Counted from the first letter of the stretch, positions 1-10,852 are shown. The stretch: DNA of 64,000 nt from Archivesica marissinica (GCA_014843695.1 CM026390.1:99869915-99933914); one strand, 5' to 3'. Numbers and translations are program-made. Notes: a model not told the origin generated them from the sequence alone.

Positions 1-1718
1 ATATATATGATAAACTGTTGGTGCGTAAATGGTGCTGATGATAGCGTAAAACCCAAACAAACAAATATATATATATGATAAACTGTTGGTGCGTAAATGG
101 TGCTGATGACAGTGTAAAACCCAAACAAACAAACATATATATATGATAAACTGTTGGTGCGTAAATGGTGCTGATGACAGCGTAAAACCCAAACAAACAA
201 ATATATATATATGATAAACTGTTGGTGCGTAAATGGTGCTGATGACAGTGTAAAACCCAAACAAACAAACATATATATGATAAACTGTTGGTGCGTAAAT
301 GGTGCTGATGACAGCGTAAAACCCAAACAAACAAATATATATATATGATAAACTGTTGGTGCGAAAATGGTGCTGATGATAGTGTAAAACCCAAACAAAC
401 AAATATATATATATGATAAACTGTTGGTGCGAAAATGGTGCTGATGACAGTGTAAAACCCAAACAAACAAACAATATATATGATAAACTGTTGGTGCGTA
501 AATGGTGCTGATGACAGCGTAAAACCCAAGCAAACAAACATATATATATGATAAACTGTTGGTGCGTAAATGGTGCTGATGACAGTGTAAAACCCAAACA
601 AACAAACATATATATATGATAAACTGTTGGTGCGTAAATGGTGCTGATGACAGCGTAAAACCCAAACAAACAAATATATATATATGATAAACTGTTGCTG
701 CGTAAATGGTGCTGATGACAGTGTAAAACCCAAACAAACAAACATATATATATGATAAACTGTTGGTGCGTAAATGGTGCTGATGACAGCGTAAAACCCA
801 AACAAACAAATATATATATATGATAAACTGTTGGTGCGAAAATGGTGCTGATGACAGTGTAAAACCCAAACAAACAAATATATATATATGATAAACTGTT
901 GGTGCGAAAATGGTGCTGATGACAGCGTAAAACCCAAACAAACAAACATATATATATGATAAACTGTTGGTGCGTAAATGGTGCTGATGACAGTGTAAAA
1001 CCCAAACAAACAAACATATATATATGATAAACTGTTGGTGCGTAAATGGTGCTGATGACAGTGTAAAACCCAAACAAACAAACATATATATATGATAAAC
1101 TGTTGGTGCGTAAATGGTGCTGATGACAGCGTAAAACCCAAACAAACAAATATATATATATGATAAACTGTTGGTGCGAAAATGGTGCTGATGACAGTGT
1201 AAAACCCAAACAAACAATATATATATGATAAACTGTTGGTGCGAAAATGGTGCTGATGACAGCGTAAAACCCAAACAAACAAACATATATATATGATAAA
1301 CTGTTGGTGCGTAAATGGTGCTGATGACAGTGTAAAACCCAAACAAACAAACATATATATATGATAAACTGTTGGTGCGTAAATGGTGCTGATGACAGTG
1401 TAAAACCCAAACAAACAAACATATATATATGATAAACTGTTGGTGCGTAAATGGTGCTGATGACAGCGTAAAACCCAAACAAACAAATATATATATATGA
1501 TAAACTGTTGGTGCGAAAATGGTGCTGATGACAGTGTAAAACCCAAACAAACAAATATATATATATGATAAACTGTTGGTGCGAAAATGGTGCTGATGAC
1601 AGCGTAAAACCCAAACAAACAAACATATATATATGATAAACTGTTGGTGCGTAAATGGTGCTGATGACAGCGTAAAACCCAAACAAACAAACATATATAT
1701 ATGATAAACTGTTGGTGC
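1..1718. repeat. Tandem array, unit about 65-68 bp, about 26 copies
   Basis: The unit runs from ATATATGATAAACTGTTGG through GGTGCTGATGACAG to AACCCAAACAAACAAA. Variants differ mainly in AT-run length and a few substitutions. It continues past the left edge. The GGTGCTGATG-GTAAAACCC part matches the tail of SINE family B. Confidence 0.95.
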
Positions 1719-1905
1719 AACATTAAACGCCAAGAACCAACAAAATAATAATATTAGGTCACATTATATATCTAATGGACAATACAGACATGAACGCAGA
1801 GAACATTTAAATATATTTACTGTCTTCAACGTCCAATGGAGATACTCCAACTTAACAATATTTTCAGAGGTCCACAGGTGCTCCATCCTCACCCCAGATC
1901 CTTCC

Positions 1906-2146
1906 TTAACCCTTTCAACACCACAGACCTCTAAATAGGCTTACAAAAAGTGTAGATCCAGATGAGCCGACTCGTGACGAGCCGTCTCATCAGGATCTGC
2001 ATTTTTTGCCAGTGATATGACTATTTTTAGACATAATTACCCATTTTGATAAATGAACTTGTCCAAATGTGATTTTCTGATTCATTTATTGGTTTATGAA
2101 TATCATGGAGCAGTCAATGTGAGTTACTTGGTGTTGAATGGGTTAA
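1906..2146 (+). mobile_element. piggyBac-like MITE, copy 1
   Basis: TTAA-bounded element starting TTAACCCTTTCAAC and ending with the inverse (one mismatch). Inside is a strong palindrome around GACTCGTGACGAGCC (about 1,955-2,000). TTAA at both ends suggests piggyBac-type target choice. A second copy lies inverted at 2,663-2,908. Confidence 0.7.
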
Positions 2147-2340
2147 AGTGTTAACTTTAACATATCCCCAATATTCATCAAGGGAGGTAATCTTAATTTT
2201 TAGCAATTAATATCTTCACAGTAATGATTTCATTTGCTGGCAGATCTTCAAAATGTTGCTTCAATTAAGATATAATATTTGCCTTTCAGTTGGGCTTTTT
2301 CAGTTGGGCTATAAATACCACAAATACAAAATTGAAATAT

Positions 2341-2533
2341 AGGACGTTAAACCGAGGTCTCATGTCGGTGCTTTACACCGTGCACGTAAAAGAATCAGAG
2401 GAGACTCTGGAATGGGTCTCTCCCTGTATCATTGCACTATTCTCCAAAAATCTAAAATGACTAATCTCTTCAGGAGGCGTCGCTCATATGGGCAACCGGT
2501 AGCAACGATAAATAAACGTAAAACACACAAACT
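2341..2533 (+). repeat. SINE family A, 5'-truncated copy
   Basis: Body and tail of family A (GACGTTAAACCGAGGTCTC to AAATAAACGTAAAACAC) without the tRNA head. Confidence 0.8.
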
Positions 2534-2662
2534 TGAAATATTATTTCGATTCTAACATGACCAAAATATTCAAAAAAGCTCAAAAATAATTGGTATTATT
2601 TTTTAGAGTGCTTAAATGACGTCACAAAACTACAAGCTATGTTTTATTGCACATTTTATCAT

Positions 2663-2908
2663 TTAACCCTTTCAACCCCAAGTAACTGACATGGATTGGT
2701 GCGTGATATTTTCAGACCAATAAATTAATAAGAAAATTACCTTTGGACCAGTTCATTTATCAAAATGGGTAATTTTATCTAAAAATAGTAATAATTATTA
2801 CTGGCAAAAAAGTGCAGATCCTGATGAGACGGCTCGTCACGAGCCGGCTCATCTGGATCTACACTTTTCATAAGCCTATTTAGAGGCCTGTGGGGTTGAA
2901 AGGGTTAA
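2663..2908 (-). mobile_element. piggyBac-like MITE, copy 2 (inverted)
   Basis: Reverse-complement relative of the 1,906-2,146 element, with TTAA at both ends, the same CCCTTTCAAC terminus and the same central palindrome. Confidence 0.7.
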
Positions 2909-3120
2909 ACATGGTAAATTTCTTCTTGGCTTATAATTCTGAGTAAATTAGTATTGAAAAATGTAAATATAAGAGGATTTCTAATCATCCACTCATTAGA
3001 ATATCTAGTGGTCAGCACATTCTAACTAACCATTCTTAGGGACTTTAATATTAATTTCCGATTATTTATCAGCGGAAAAATGATGAAGTACTCACAAGTA
3101 ATACACTGTATTGTATGAAG

Positions 3121-3362
3121 TTTACACTTTATTTATTTTACAACGATTGCGAAGCAAGTTCTAACAACTTATATTAATCACTTTCATTGGTGCGGATGAA
3201 AGCGTATATGTGGTCATTCGTGTGGGAGGAAATCGGAGTACCCGGAGAAAACCCACTTGTCCAATCTGGCGACCACTGTACCATCTCACATACTTCGAGG
3301 ATCGAACCCGGGTTGCATTGGTGAGAAGCGAGCGCACTAACCACTGCGCTAATCGGACAGCC
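3121..3362 (-). repeat. SINE family C copy
   Basis: On the minus strand: tRNA-like head with A box TTAGCGCAGTGG and B box GGGTTCGATCC, a body with CTCCGGGTACTCCG, and a tail GAACTTGCTTCGCAATCG. A 76-codon plus-strand frame here is chance. Confidence 0.8.
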
Positions 3363-3473
3363 AATTCTGACAACAGAGCATCTGCTGGCTACACGTTATA
3401 TTTACAACACACTATATTTAAACCCTGTTCTGCTTCATAAACTCTGTCCACATCTAGAATGGCTCTCACAGCT

Positions 3474-3925
3474 ATTGAATGTCCTGCCATTAGTGCACTA
3501 AACTGTTTATTGACTGTCCTACCATTAGTGCACTAAACTGTTTATTGAATGTCCTGCCATTAATGCACTAAACTGTTTATTGACTGTCCTACCATTAGTG
3601 CACTAAACTGTCCTGCCATTAGTGCACTAAACTGTTTATTGAATGTCCTACCATTAGTGCACTAAACTGTTCATTGAATGTCCTGCTCCTGCCATTAGCG
3701 CACTAAACTGTTCATTGAATGTCCTACCATTAGCGCACTAAACTGTTTATTGAATGTCCTGCCATTAGCTCACTAAACTGTTCATTGAATGTCCTGCCAT
3801 TAGTGCACTAAACTGTTCATTGAATGTCCTGCCATTAGCGCACTAAACTGTTCAGTGAATGTCCTGCCATTAGTGCACTAAACTGTTTAGTGAATGTCCT
3901 GCCATTAGCGCACTAAACCGTTTAT
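3474..3925. repeat. 35-bp tandem array beside TRMT112 3' end
   Basis: The unit GTCCTGCCATTAGTGCACTA plus 15 bp is repeated about 12 times. The minus strand of many units contains AATAAA. The array begins within the TRMT112 3' end. Confidence 0.93.
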
Positions 3926-3933
3926 TTACATCC

Positions 3934-4035
3934 TCATACTTCATCTTCATTGAGCAGCATGTTCGGGATACCGTTAGTTACGGGAAACTTTCTACCGCTT
4001 TCTGGACACACCAGGTCACCTTCTATAATTTCAAC
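3934..4035 (-). CDS. TRMT112: TRMT112 last coding exon
   Basis: TRMT112 is the small activator subunit that stabilises several tRNA, rRNA and protein methyltransferases in eukaryotes. This exon has a clean acceptor (TCTTCAG|GTT) and 33 codons ending in TGA. It reads VEIIEGDLVCPESGRKFPV and then GIPNMLLNEDEV, a close match to the C-terminal part of the zinc-ribbon-like domain. The full protein is about 125 residues, so about a quarter is present. The N-terminal exons should lie at higher coordinates on the same strand, but none was recognised up to the gap at 7,273. An AATAAA lies just after the stop (minus strand, 3,921-3,926). It could be a nested gene in a FLII intron, a separate gene brought here by a scaffolding error, or a stranded exon. 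Confidence 0.85.
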   Translation of the reverse strand, partial: VEIIEGDLVCPESGRKFPVTNGIPNMLLNEDEV

Positions 4036-4080
4036 CTGAAGATATATAAAGATAAAGTCAGGATACTGTATCCACCATAA

Positions 4081-4366
4081 CAGACGGATATGTAGTCTAG
4101 TGGTAACACGCTGGACTGGTAATCCAGGGATCGCAGGTTCGATCCCCCGTCTGACCATAATAAAATTAACAGTCTTTCAGATGGGACGTTAAACTGAGGT
4201 CTCGTGTCGGTGCTTTACACCGTGCACATAAAAGAACCAGAGGAGATTCTGGAATGGGTCTCTGTCTGTATCATGCACTATCCTCCAAAATAACTAATCT
4301 CTTCAGGAGTCGTCGCTCATATGGGCAACCGGTAGCGACGATAAATAAACATAAAACACACACACT
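4081..4366 (+). repeat. SINE family A, full-length copy (tRNA-Thr-like head)
   Basis: The head folds as a tRNA: CAGACGG pairs with CCGTCTG, the anticodon loop CTGGTAA gives GGT (Thr), A box TAGTCTAGTGG and B box GGTTCGATCCC. The body includes GGTCTCGTGTCGGTGC and the copy ends in an ATAAATAAAC tail. Not a functional tRNA gene, because the same body follows in other copies. Confidence 0.85.
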
Positions 4367-4370
4367 GTAT

Positions 4371-4606
4371 CCACCTCTGTGGTCAAGTGGTTACGGTCAC
4401 TGACTTGTATACCACTGTAACCTATCATCACCGTGACAGGATCGATCCATGCTCAGACCGTGTCTATTTATATGAAAAAGTTGGCAGTTTCTTACGGAGG
4501 TTGGTGCACCAAGTATTGGTTAACCGCATCAGCCTGGCCAGATCAGGTTGTTGTTGGGTAAACTTACCGTCGCTCATATGGGCAACCGTTAAATAAACTT
4601 AAAAAA
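4371..4606 (+). repeat. SINE family B copy
   Basis: tRNA-like head with A box GTGGTCAAGTGGTTA, a GTTGGCAGTTTCTTACGG body and a TTAAATAAAC tail. Faces the inverted copy at 4,628-4,887. Confidence 0.75.
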
Positions 4607-4627
4607 ATAGTATACTGTTGGTTACCA

Positions 4628-4887
4628 AATAATGTTATATTTCGGGTTTTACTGCATCAGCACCATTTTGGGCTATATCGCCGGCGGGCAGTTTACCTAA
4701 CAACACCTTTCCTGGGCAGGCTCCAGCAGTTAACCAGTACTTGGGTGCACCAACCTCCGTAAGAAACTGCCAACTTTTTCATATAAATGAGACACGGCTG
4801 AGCGGGGCTCGAACCCGTGACCATCAGTGATGATAGGTTACAGTGGTATACAAGTCAGCGACTGTAACCACTCGACCACGGAGGCGG
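4628..4887 (-). repeat. SINE family B copy, inverted
   Basis: Reverse complement of the same family; on the minus strand the B box is GGGTTCGAGCCCCG. Its tail (minus strand GGTGCTGATG, GTAAAACCC) is the word repeated in the 1-1,718 array. Confidence 0.8.
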
Positions 4888-5074
4888 AGAGGGTTACCAA
4901 ATAAAGAAATGTTTTCGTTTATAAATATCATTGGTATTACAATGTACATATCATTTGAAATAATTTGAACAACTATTTCTCACCACTAAACGATACACAA
5001 ACTCAATATGGAAAGTAGAAATTTCTGATAATTCGTAGTAGCATCGAGACGGGAAGTTTATTCTTCAATTGTGG

Positions 5075-5230
5075 AAGTCGTGATAGCGCAGTGGATGCGC
5101 GTTTGCTTCAGGTGCGAAAGGTCCGGAGTTCGAACCCCGCTGGAGCCGTTACGATGAGGTCTCGAGAGTGATTAATATAAGTTGAAAGAACTTGTTTCGC
5201 AATCGAGCTAAAATAAATTTGTATAAATTA
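5075..5230 (+). repeat. SINE family D, short copy
   Basis: tRNA-like head (A box GTGATAGCGCAGTGG, B box GAGTTCGAACCCC), then GAGGTCTCGAGAGTG and a tail AACTTGTTTCGCAATCG like that of family C. Confidence 0.78.
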
Positions 5231-5502
5231 TTCTTCAATTATACAACGCATGTAATCGTGGGGATACTGCTGTTTACACATATTTAAATCAGATTAATCT
5301 GAAAATAAGTACAATGTGTCGGCGTAATGAGTGAGATATAACGGTAAATTTGTACGAACATTTCTAATTTAGTTTATACCTGCTAATCACAACTAAAGTT
5401 GCCTTTGCAACCGCCGTAGAGCCAGATCAGAATTGGCGCAGAGCTTTACCTCAAGCAGTTTATTAATTTTGTGCTAAATTCTTCAAAATTTTACTTTGTT
5501 TA

Positions 5503-5733
5503 TACAAATTTATTTTAGCTCTATTGAGAAACAGGTTTTTACAACATTAGATTAAACGCTCTCGATAAGTCATTCCTGATGGAACCCATCGCCATGAGGG
5601 AGAGAGAAGAAGGGGCAATGTGGAGTTTATGTGCCTTCCCTAAGGGCACACTCGTAATGATTATAACTGGGCGCGCACCTCTGGGCTTTCACACCTGAAG
5701 AGGACACGCTACCACTGCGATATCACGACTGCC
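5503..5733 (-). repeat. SINE family D copy, inverted
   Basis: Minus-strand copy with head remnant (GTCGTGATATCGCAGTGG), a GGGAGAGAGAAG-complement body block and the shared tail. Forms an inverted pair with 5,075-5,230. Confidence 0.72.
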
Positions 5734-5858
5734 AAACTTATAGTGAGCATTGACTATACAGCGGGGTAGTTTATTGTACGGTATAAGCATGTGTAATGGG
5801 TGAGCTGCAATGGTATATCTGTACAATAACAAATGTTGTATTGGACGTTTGTTAATTA

Positions 5859-6036
5859 CAGTCAAACCTGTCTTAAGCAGCCAGCCAAGGGAGTCAGAGA
5901 AAGTGGCTGCTTAGCACAGGTGGCTGCTTAATAGAGGTCAAATATATAATAAAACAACGGATTGTGAATCTGGAAACTGGTTGCTTAATACAGGTTGGCT
6001 GCTTAATGGAGGTGACCGCTAACACAGGTTTGACTG
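5859..6036. mobile_element. Tc1/mariner-like MITE
   Basis: Starts CAGTCAAACCTGT and ends ACAGGTTTGACTG, with TA on both sides (5,857-5,858 and 6,037-6,038). No coding sequence. Its right end is continued by a tandem array of the same terminus. Confidence 0.75.
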
Positions 6037-6515
6037 TATAATACAGGTTGGCTGCTTAATGGAGGTGACCACTAACACAGGTTTGACTGTATAATACAGG
6101 TTGGCTGCTTAATGGAGGTGACCGCTAACACAGGTTTGACTGTATAATACAGGTTGGCTGCTTAATGGAGGTGACCACTAACACAGGTTTGACTGTATAA
6201 TACAGATTGGCTGCTTAATGGAGGTGACCACTAACACAGGTTTGACTGTATAATACAGGTTGGCTGCTTAATGGAGGTGACCACTAACACAGGTTTGACT
6301 GTATAATACAGGTTGGCTGCTTAATGGAGGTGACCACTAACACAGGTTTGACTGTATAATACAGATTGGCTGCTTAATGGAGGTGACCACTAACACAGGT
6401 TTGACTGTATAATACAGGTTGGCTGCTTAATGGAGGTGACCACTAACACAGGTTTGACTGTATAATACAGGTTGGCTGCTTAATGGAGGTGACCACTAAC
6501 ACAGGTTTGACTGTA
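6037..6515. repeat. 53-bp tandem array grown from the mariner-like MITE end
   Basis: About nine units of TATAATACAGGTTGGCTGCT through AACACAGGTTTGACTG. Each repeats the right terminus of the adjacent MITE. Confidence 0.92.
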
Positions 6516-6599
6516 TATGAATTATTTTGTCTGTCCCGAATATGTAGAAAAATAATACAATGTAAATAGGAACTTGCATTCTGTACAAATATACCCTTT

Positions 6600-6876
6600 C
6601 AGGGTTCCCGCTGTCGGTCGCCAATGGCGCCAGTTGTGACAAAAAACAATATTGGCGCTATATTTTGTGAATTGGCGAAAATATTTGGCGCAACTTGTTT
6701 TTTAATTAATTTTTTTTTGGGCACATGTTTTGTCAAATACATGGCTTGAAATATTTATTTGTGAACTACATTTGTATATGGCTGTTAGTTGGCTCCAAGT
6801 TTTTTAAATTGGCTCCAGTGTTTTTTAATTGGCGACAGAAGTGGCGCAGACAAACATTCAGACAGAGGGAACCCTG
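6600..6876. mobile_element. hAT-like MITE (CAGGGTTCCC ends)
   Basis: Left terminus CAGGGTTCCCGCTGTC and right terminus GACAGAGGGAACCCTG are inverted with one mismatch. GGCGCCA-type motifs follow on both sides. No clear target-site duplication. Confidence 0.6.
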
Positions 6877-6938
6877 CTTTTTCCTCAATTTCCTAGTTTT
6901 AAAATACAAAATAGAGAATGCTTGGAAACTGAAATCTG

Positions 6939-7123
6939 CAGGGTTCATCCTAGCTCCGAATTGTTGGGAGAAGTGAGAAAGTGATTGTGCCCTTAAATAG
7001 TATTATTGAATAAATTTAAAACAAAATAGGGTTAAAATACACAATATCACCATTATATACAGCATTAGAATAGAAGGAGAGCTTTACAATGTATGTCATT
7101 GTCGCCCTCTAGAATGAGCCCTG
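6939..7123. mobile_element. hAT-like MITE (CAGGGTTCAT ends), internally deleted
   Basis: Ends CAGGGTTCATCCTAG and CTAGAATGAGCCCTG. Related copies lie at 31,583-31,862 and 53,932-54,181. The right end runs directly into a 36-bp array. Confidence 0.6.
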
Positions 7124-7272
7124 GTGAGTGGGTATGCATGACTATCTATAGGAGCCCTGGTGAGTGGGTATGCATGACTATCTATAGGAGCCCTGGTGAG
7201 TGGGTATGCATGACTATCTATAGGAGCCCTGGTGAGCGGGTATGCATGACTATCTATAGGAGCCCTGGTGAG
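7116..7272. repeat. 36-bp tandem array, cut by the gap
   Basis: Unit GAGCCCTGGTGAGTGGGTAT plus 16 bp. GAGCCCTG is the end of the MITE at 6,939-7,123. At least four copies before the N run. Confidence 0.9.
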
Positions 7273-8272
7273 NNNNNNNNNNNNNNNNNNNNNNNNNNNN
7301 NNNNNNNNNNNNNNNNNNNNNNNNNNNNNNNNNNNNNNNNNNNNNNNNNNNNNNNNNNNNNNNNNNNNNNNNNNNNNNNNNNNNNNNNNNNNNNNNNNNN
7401 NNNNNNNNNNNNNNNNNNNNNNNNNNNNNNNNNNNNNNNNNNNNNNNNNNNNNNNNNNNNNNNNNNNNNNNNNNNNNNNNNNNNNNNNNNNNNNNNNNNN
7501 NNNNNNNNNNNNNNNNNNNNNNNNNNNNNNNNNNNNNNNNNNNNNNNNNNNNNNNNNNNNNNNNNNNNNNNNNNNNNNNNNNNNNNNNNNNNNNNNNNNN
7601 NNNNNNNNNNNNNNNNNNNNNNNNNNNNNNNNNNNNNNNNNNNNNNNNNNNNNNNNNNNNNNNNNNNNNNNNNNNNNNNNNNNNNNNNNNNNNNNNNNNN
7701 NNNNNNNNNNNNNNNNNNNNNNNNNNNNNNNNNNNNNNNNNNNNNNNNNNNNNNNNNNNNNNNNNNNNNNNNNNNNNNNNNNNNNNNNNNNNNNNNNNNN
7801 NNNNNNNNNNNNNNNNNNNNNNNNNNNNNNNNNNNNNNNNNNNNNNNNNNNNNNNNNNNNNNNNNNNNNNNNNNNNNNNNNNNNNNNNNNNNNNNNNNNN
7901 NNNNNNNNNNNNNNNNNNNNNNNNNNNNNNNNNNNNNNNNNNNNNNNNNNNNNNNNNNNNNNNNNNNNNNNNNNNNNNNNNNNNNNNNNNNNNNNNNNNN
8001 NNNNNNNNNNNNNNNNNNNNNNNNNNNNNNNNNNNNNNNNNNNNNNNNNNNNNNNNNNNNNNNNNNNNNNNNNNNNNNNNNNNNNNNNNNNNNNNNNNNN
8101 NNNNNNNNNNNNNNNNNNNNNNNNNNNNNNNNNNNNNNNNNNNNNNNNNNNNNNNNNNNNNNNNNNNNNNNNNNNNNNNNNNNNNNNNNNNNNNNNNNNN
8201 NNNNNNNNNNNNNNNNNNNNNNNNNNNNNNNNNNNNNNNNNNNNNNNNNNNNNNNNNNNNNNNNNNNNNNNN
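7273..8272. other. Assembly gap, 1,000 N
   Basis: Exactly 1,000 N, so probably a placeholder of unknown true size. Different tandem arrays flank it. Frames crossing it are meaningless. Confidence 0.99.
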
Positions 8273-10590
8273 GCCCGCCAGAAGGAACTCACCTGTTGAC
8301 GAGTTCCAAGTTATATATATATATAGGTCTGCCCACCAGAAGGAACTCACCTGTTGACGAGTTCCAAGTTATATATATAGGTCTGCCAGCCAGAAGGAAC
8401 TCACCTGTTGACGAGTTCCAAGTTATATATATATGTCTGCCCGCCAGAAGGAACTCACCTGTTGACGAGTTCCAAGTATATATATATAGGTCTGCCCACC
8501 AGAAGGAACTCACCTGTTGACGAGTTCCAAGTTATATATATAGGTCTGCCAGCCAGAAGGAACTCACCTGTTGACGAGTTCCAAGTTATATATATAGGTC
8601 TGCCCGCCAGAAGGAACTCACCTGTTGACGAGTTCCAAGTTATATATATATATAGGTCTGCCCACCAGAAGGAACTCACCTGTTGACGAGTTCCAAGTTA
8701 TATATATAGGTCTGCCAGCCAGAAGGAACTCACCTGTTGACGAGTTCCAAGTTATATATATATAGGTCTGCCAGCCAGAAGGAACTCACCTGTTGACGAG
8801 TTCCAAGTTATATATATAGGTCTGCCCGCCAGAAGGAACTCACCTGTTGACGAGTTCCAAGTTATATATATAGGTCTGCCAGCCAGAAGGAACTCACCTG
8901 TTGACGAGTTCCAAGTTATATATATAGGTCTGCCAGCCAGAAGGAACTCACCTGTTGACGAGTTCCAAGTTATATAATAGGTCTGCCAGCCAGAAGGAAC
9001 TCACCTGTTGACGAGTTCCAAGTTATATATATAGGTCTGCCAGCCAGAAGGAACTCACCTGTTGACGAGTTCCAAGTTATATATATATAGGTCTGCCCGC
9101 CAGAAGGAACTCACCTGTTGACGAGTTCCAAGTTATATATAGGTCTGCCCGCCAGAAGGAACTCACCTGTTGACGAGTTCCAAGTTATATATATATAGGT
9201 CTGCCAGCCAGAAGGAACTCACCTGTTGACGAGTTCCAAGTTATATATATAGGTCTGCCCGCCAGAAGGAACTCACCTGTTGACGAGTTCCAAGTTATAT
9301 ATATAGGTCTGCCAGCCAGAAGGAACTCACCTGTTGACGAGTTCCAAGTTATATATATATATAGGTCTGCCAGCCAGAAGGAACTCACCTGTTGACGAGT
9401 TCCAAGTTATATATATAGGTCTGCCCGCCAGAAGGAACTCACCTGTTGACGAGTTCCAAGTTATATATATAGGTCTGCCAGCCAGAAGGAACTCACCTGT
9501 TGACGAGTTCCAAGTTATATATATAGGTCTGCCCGCCAGAAGGAACTCACCTGTTGACGAGTTCCAAGTTATATATATAGGTCTGCCCGCCAGAAGGAAC
9601 TCACCTGTTGACGAGTTCCAAGTTATATATATAGGTCTGCCCACCAGAAGGAACTCACCTGTTGACGAGTTCCAAGTTATATATATAGGTCTGCCAGCCA
9701 GAAGGAACTCACCTGTTGACGAGTTCCAAGTTATATATATAGGTCTGCCCGCCAGAAGGAACTCACCTGTTGACGAGTTCCAAGTTATATATATATATAG
9801 GTCTGCCAGCCAGAAGGAACTCACCTGTTGACGAGTTCCAAGTTATATATATATAGGTCTGCCAGCCAGAAGGAACTCACCTGTTGACGAGTTCCAAGTT
9901 ATATATATAGGTCTGCCCGCCAGAAGGAACTCACCTGTTGACGAGTTCCAAGTTATATATATAGGTCTGCCAGCCAGAAGGAACTCACCTGTTGACGAGT
10001 TCCAAGTTATATATATAGGTCTGCCAGCCAGAAGGAACTCACCTGTTGACGAGTTCCAAGTTATATATATAGGTCTGCCCGCCAGAAGGAACTCACCTGT
10101 TGACGAGTTCCAAGTTATATATAGGTCTGCCAACCAGAAGGAACTCACCTGTTGACGAGTTCCAAGTTATATATATAGGTCTGCCAGCCAGAAGGAACTC
10201 ACCTGTTGACGAGTTCCAAGTTTATATATATAGGTCTGCCAACCAGAAGGAACTCACCTGTTGACGAGTTCCAAGTTATATTAATATAGGTCTGCCAGCC
10301 AGAAGGAACTCACTTGTTGACGAGTTCCAAGTTATATATATAGGTCTGCCCGCCAGAAGGAACTCACCTGTTGACGAGTTCCAAGTTATATATATAGGTC
10401 TGCCCGCCAGAAGGAACTCACTTGTTGACGAGTTCCAAGTTATATATATATAGTCTGCCAGCCAGAAGGAACTCACCTGTTGACGAGTTCCAAGTTATAT
10501 ATATAGGTCTGCCCGCCAGAAGGAACTCACCTGTTGACGAGTTCCAAGTTATATATATAGGTCTGCCAACCAGAAGGAACTCACCTGTTG
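8273..10590. repeat. About 54-bp tandem array with splice-like motifs, about 43 copies
   Basis: The plus-strand unit holds GAAGGAACTCACCTGTTGAC, GAGTTCCAAGTT, a variable TA run and AGGTCTGCC. On the minus strand each unit has the consensus donor CAACAG|GTGAGT and an acceptor-like TTCCTTCTGGCTGGCAG. Open frames through it are periodic artefacts. Confidence 0.95.
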
Positions 10591-10736
10591 AAGCTTATAT
10601 ATGAAACAAATATTAAACAACAATTTTTTTTAAAAACAGGCAAAAGGGCAGGGCTACAGGGCCATTCTGCTCTAGAAAAAAAACCTATTGTTAGTAAACT
10701 AAATATGTCAAACTGAACAATGTTTCTGACACCTAC
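10591..10736. other. FLII intron remnant
   Basis: Short AT-rich unique intron sequence after the last visible FLII exon's donor. No feature recognised. Confidence 0.6.
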
Positions 10737-10852
10737 CTTGATTTAGTTTTGGTGACACCTTTGGACTTCTTTCCGACCCAGATATAGATCACCTGGCTCG
10801 TGTCCACCATGTAGACAAACCTCGGATCAAGGGACGCCATCGTGACTGGACA
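10737..10852 (-). CDS. FLII: FLII exon, start of gelsolin-like domain 2 (last exon seen)
   Basis: 116 nt, acceptor CTTCAG|TGT, donor TCAAG|GTAGGT. It reads [17 protein letters not shown] then [12 protein letters not shown], matching the family's SLDPRFVFLLD and IYVWRG. It ends in phase 2, and no continuing exon was found between here and position 1. Confidence 0.94.

Noticed and set aside
4081..4160. A tRNA-Thr gene
   Set aside because: The cloverleaf is good, but it continues into the SINE family A body found at three other sites.
7093..10604. Frames across 7,093-8,520 and periodic frames such as TWNSSTGEFLLAGRPIYI
   Set aside because: The first consist largely of N; the others repeat with the 54-bp array and vary only with TA-run length.
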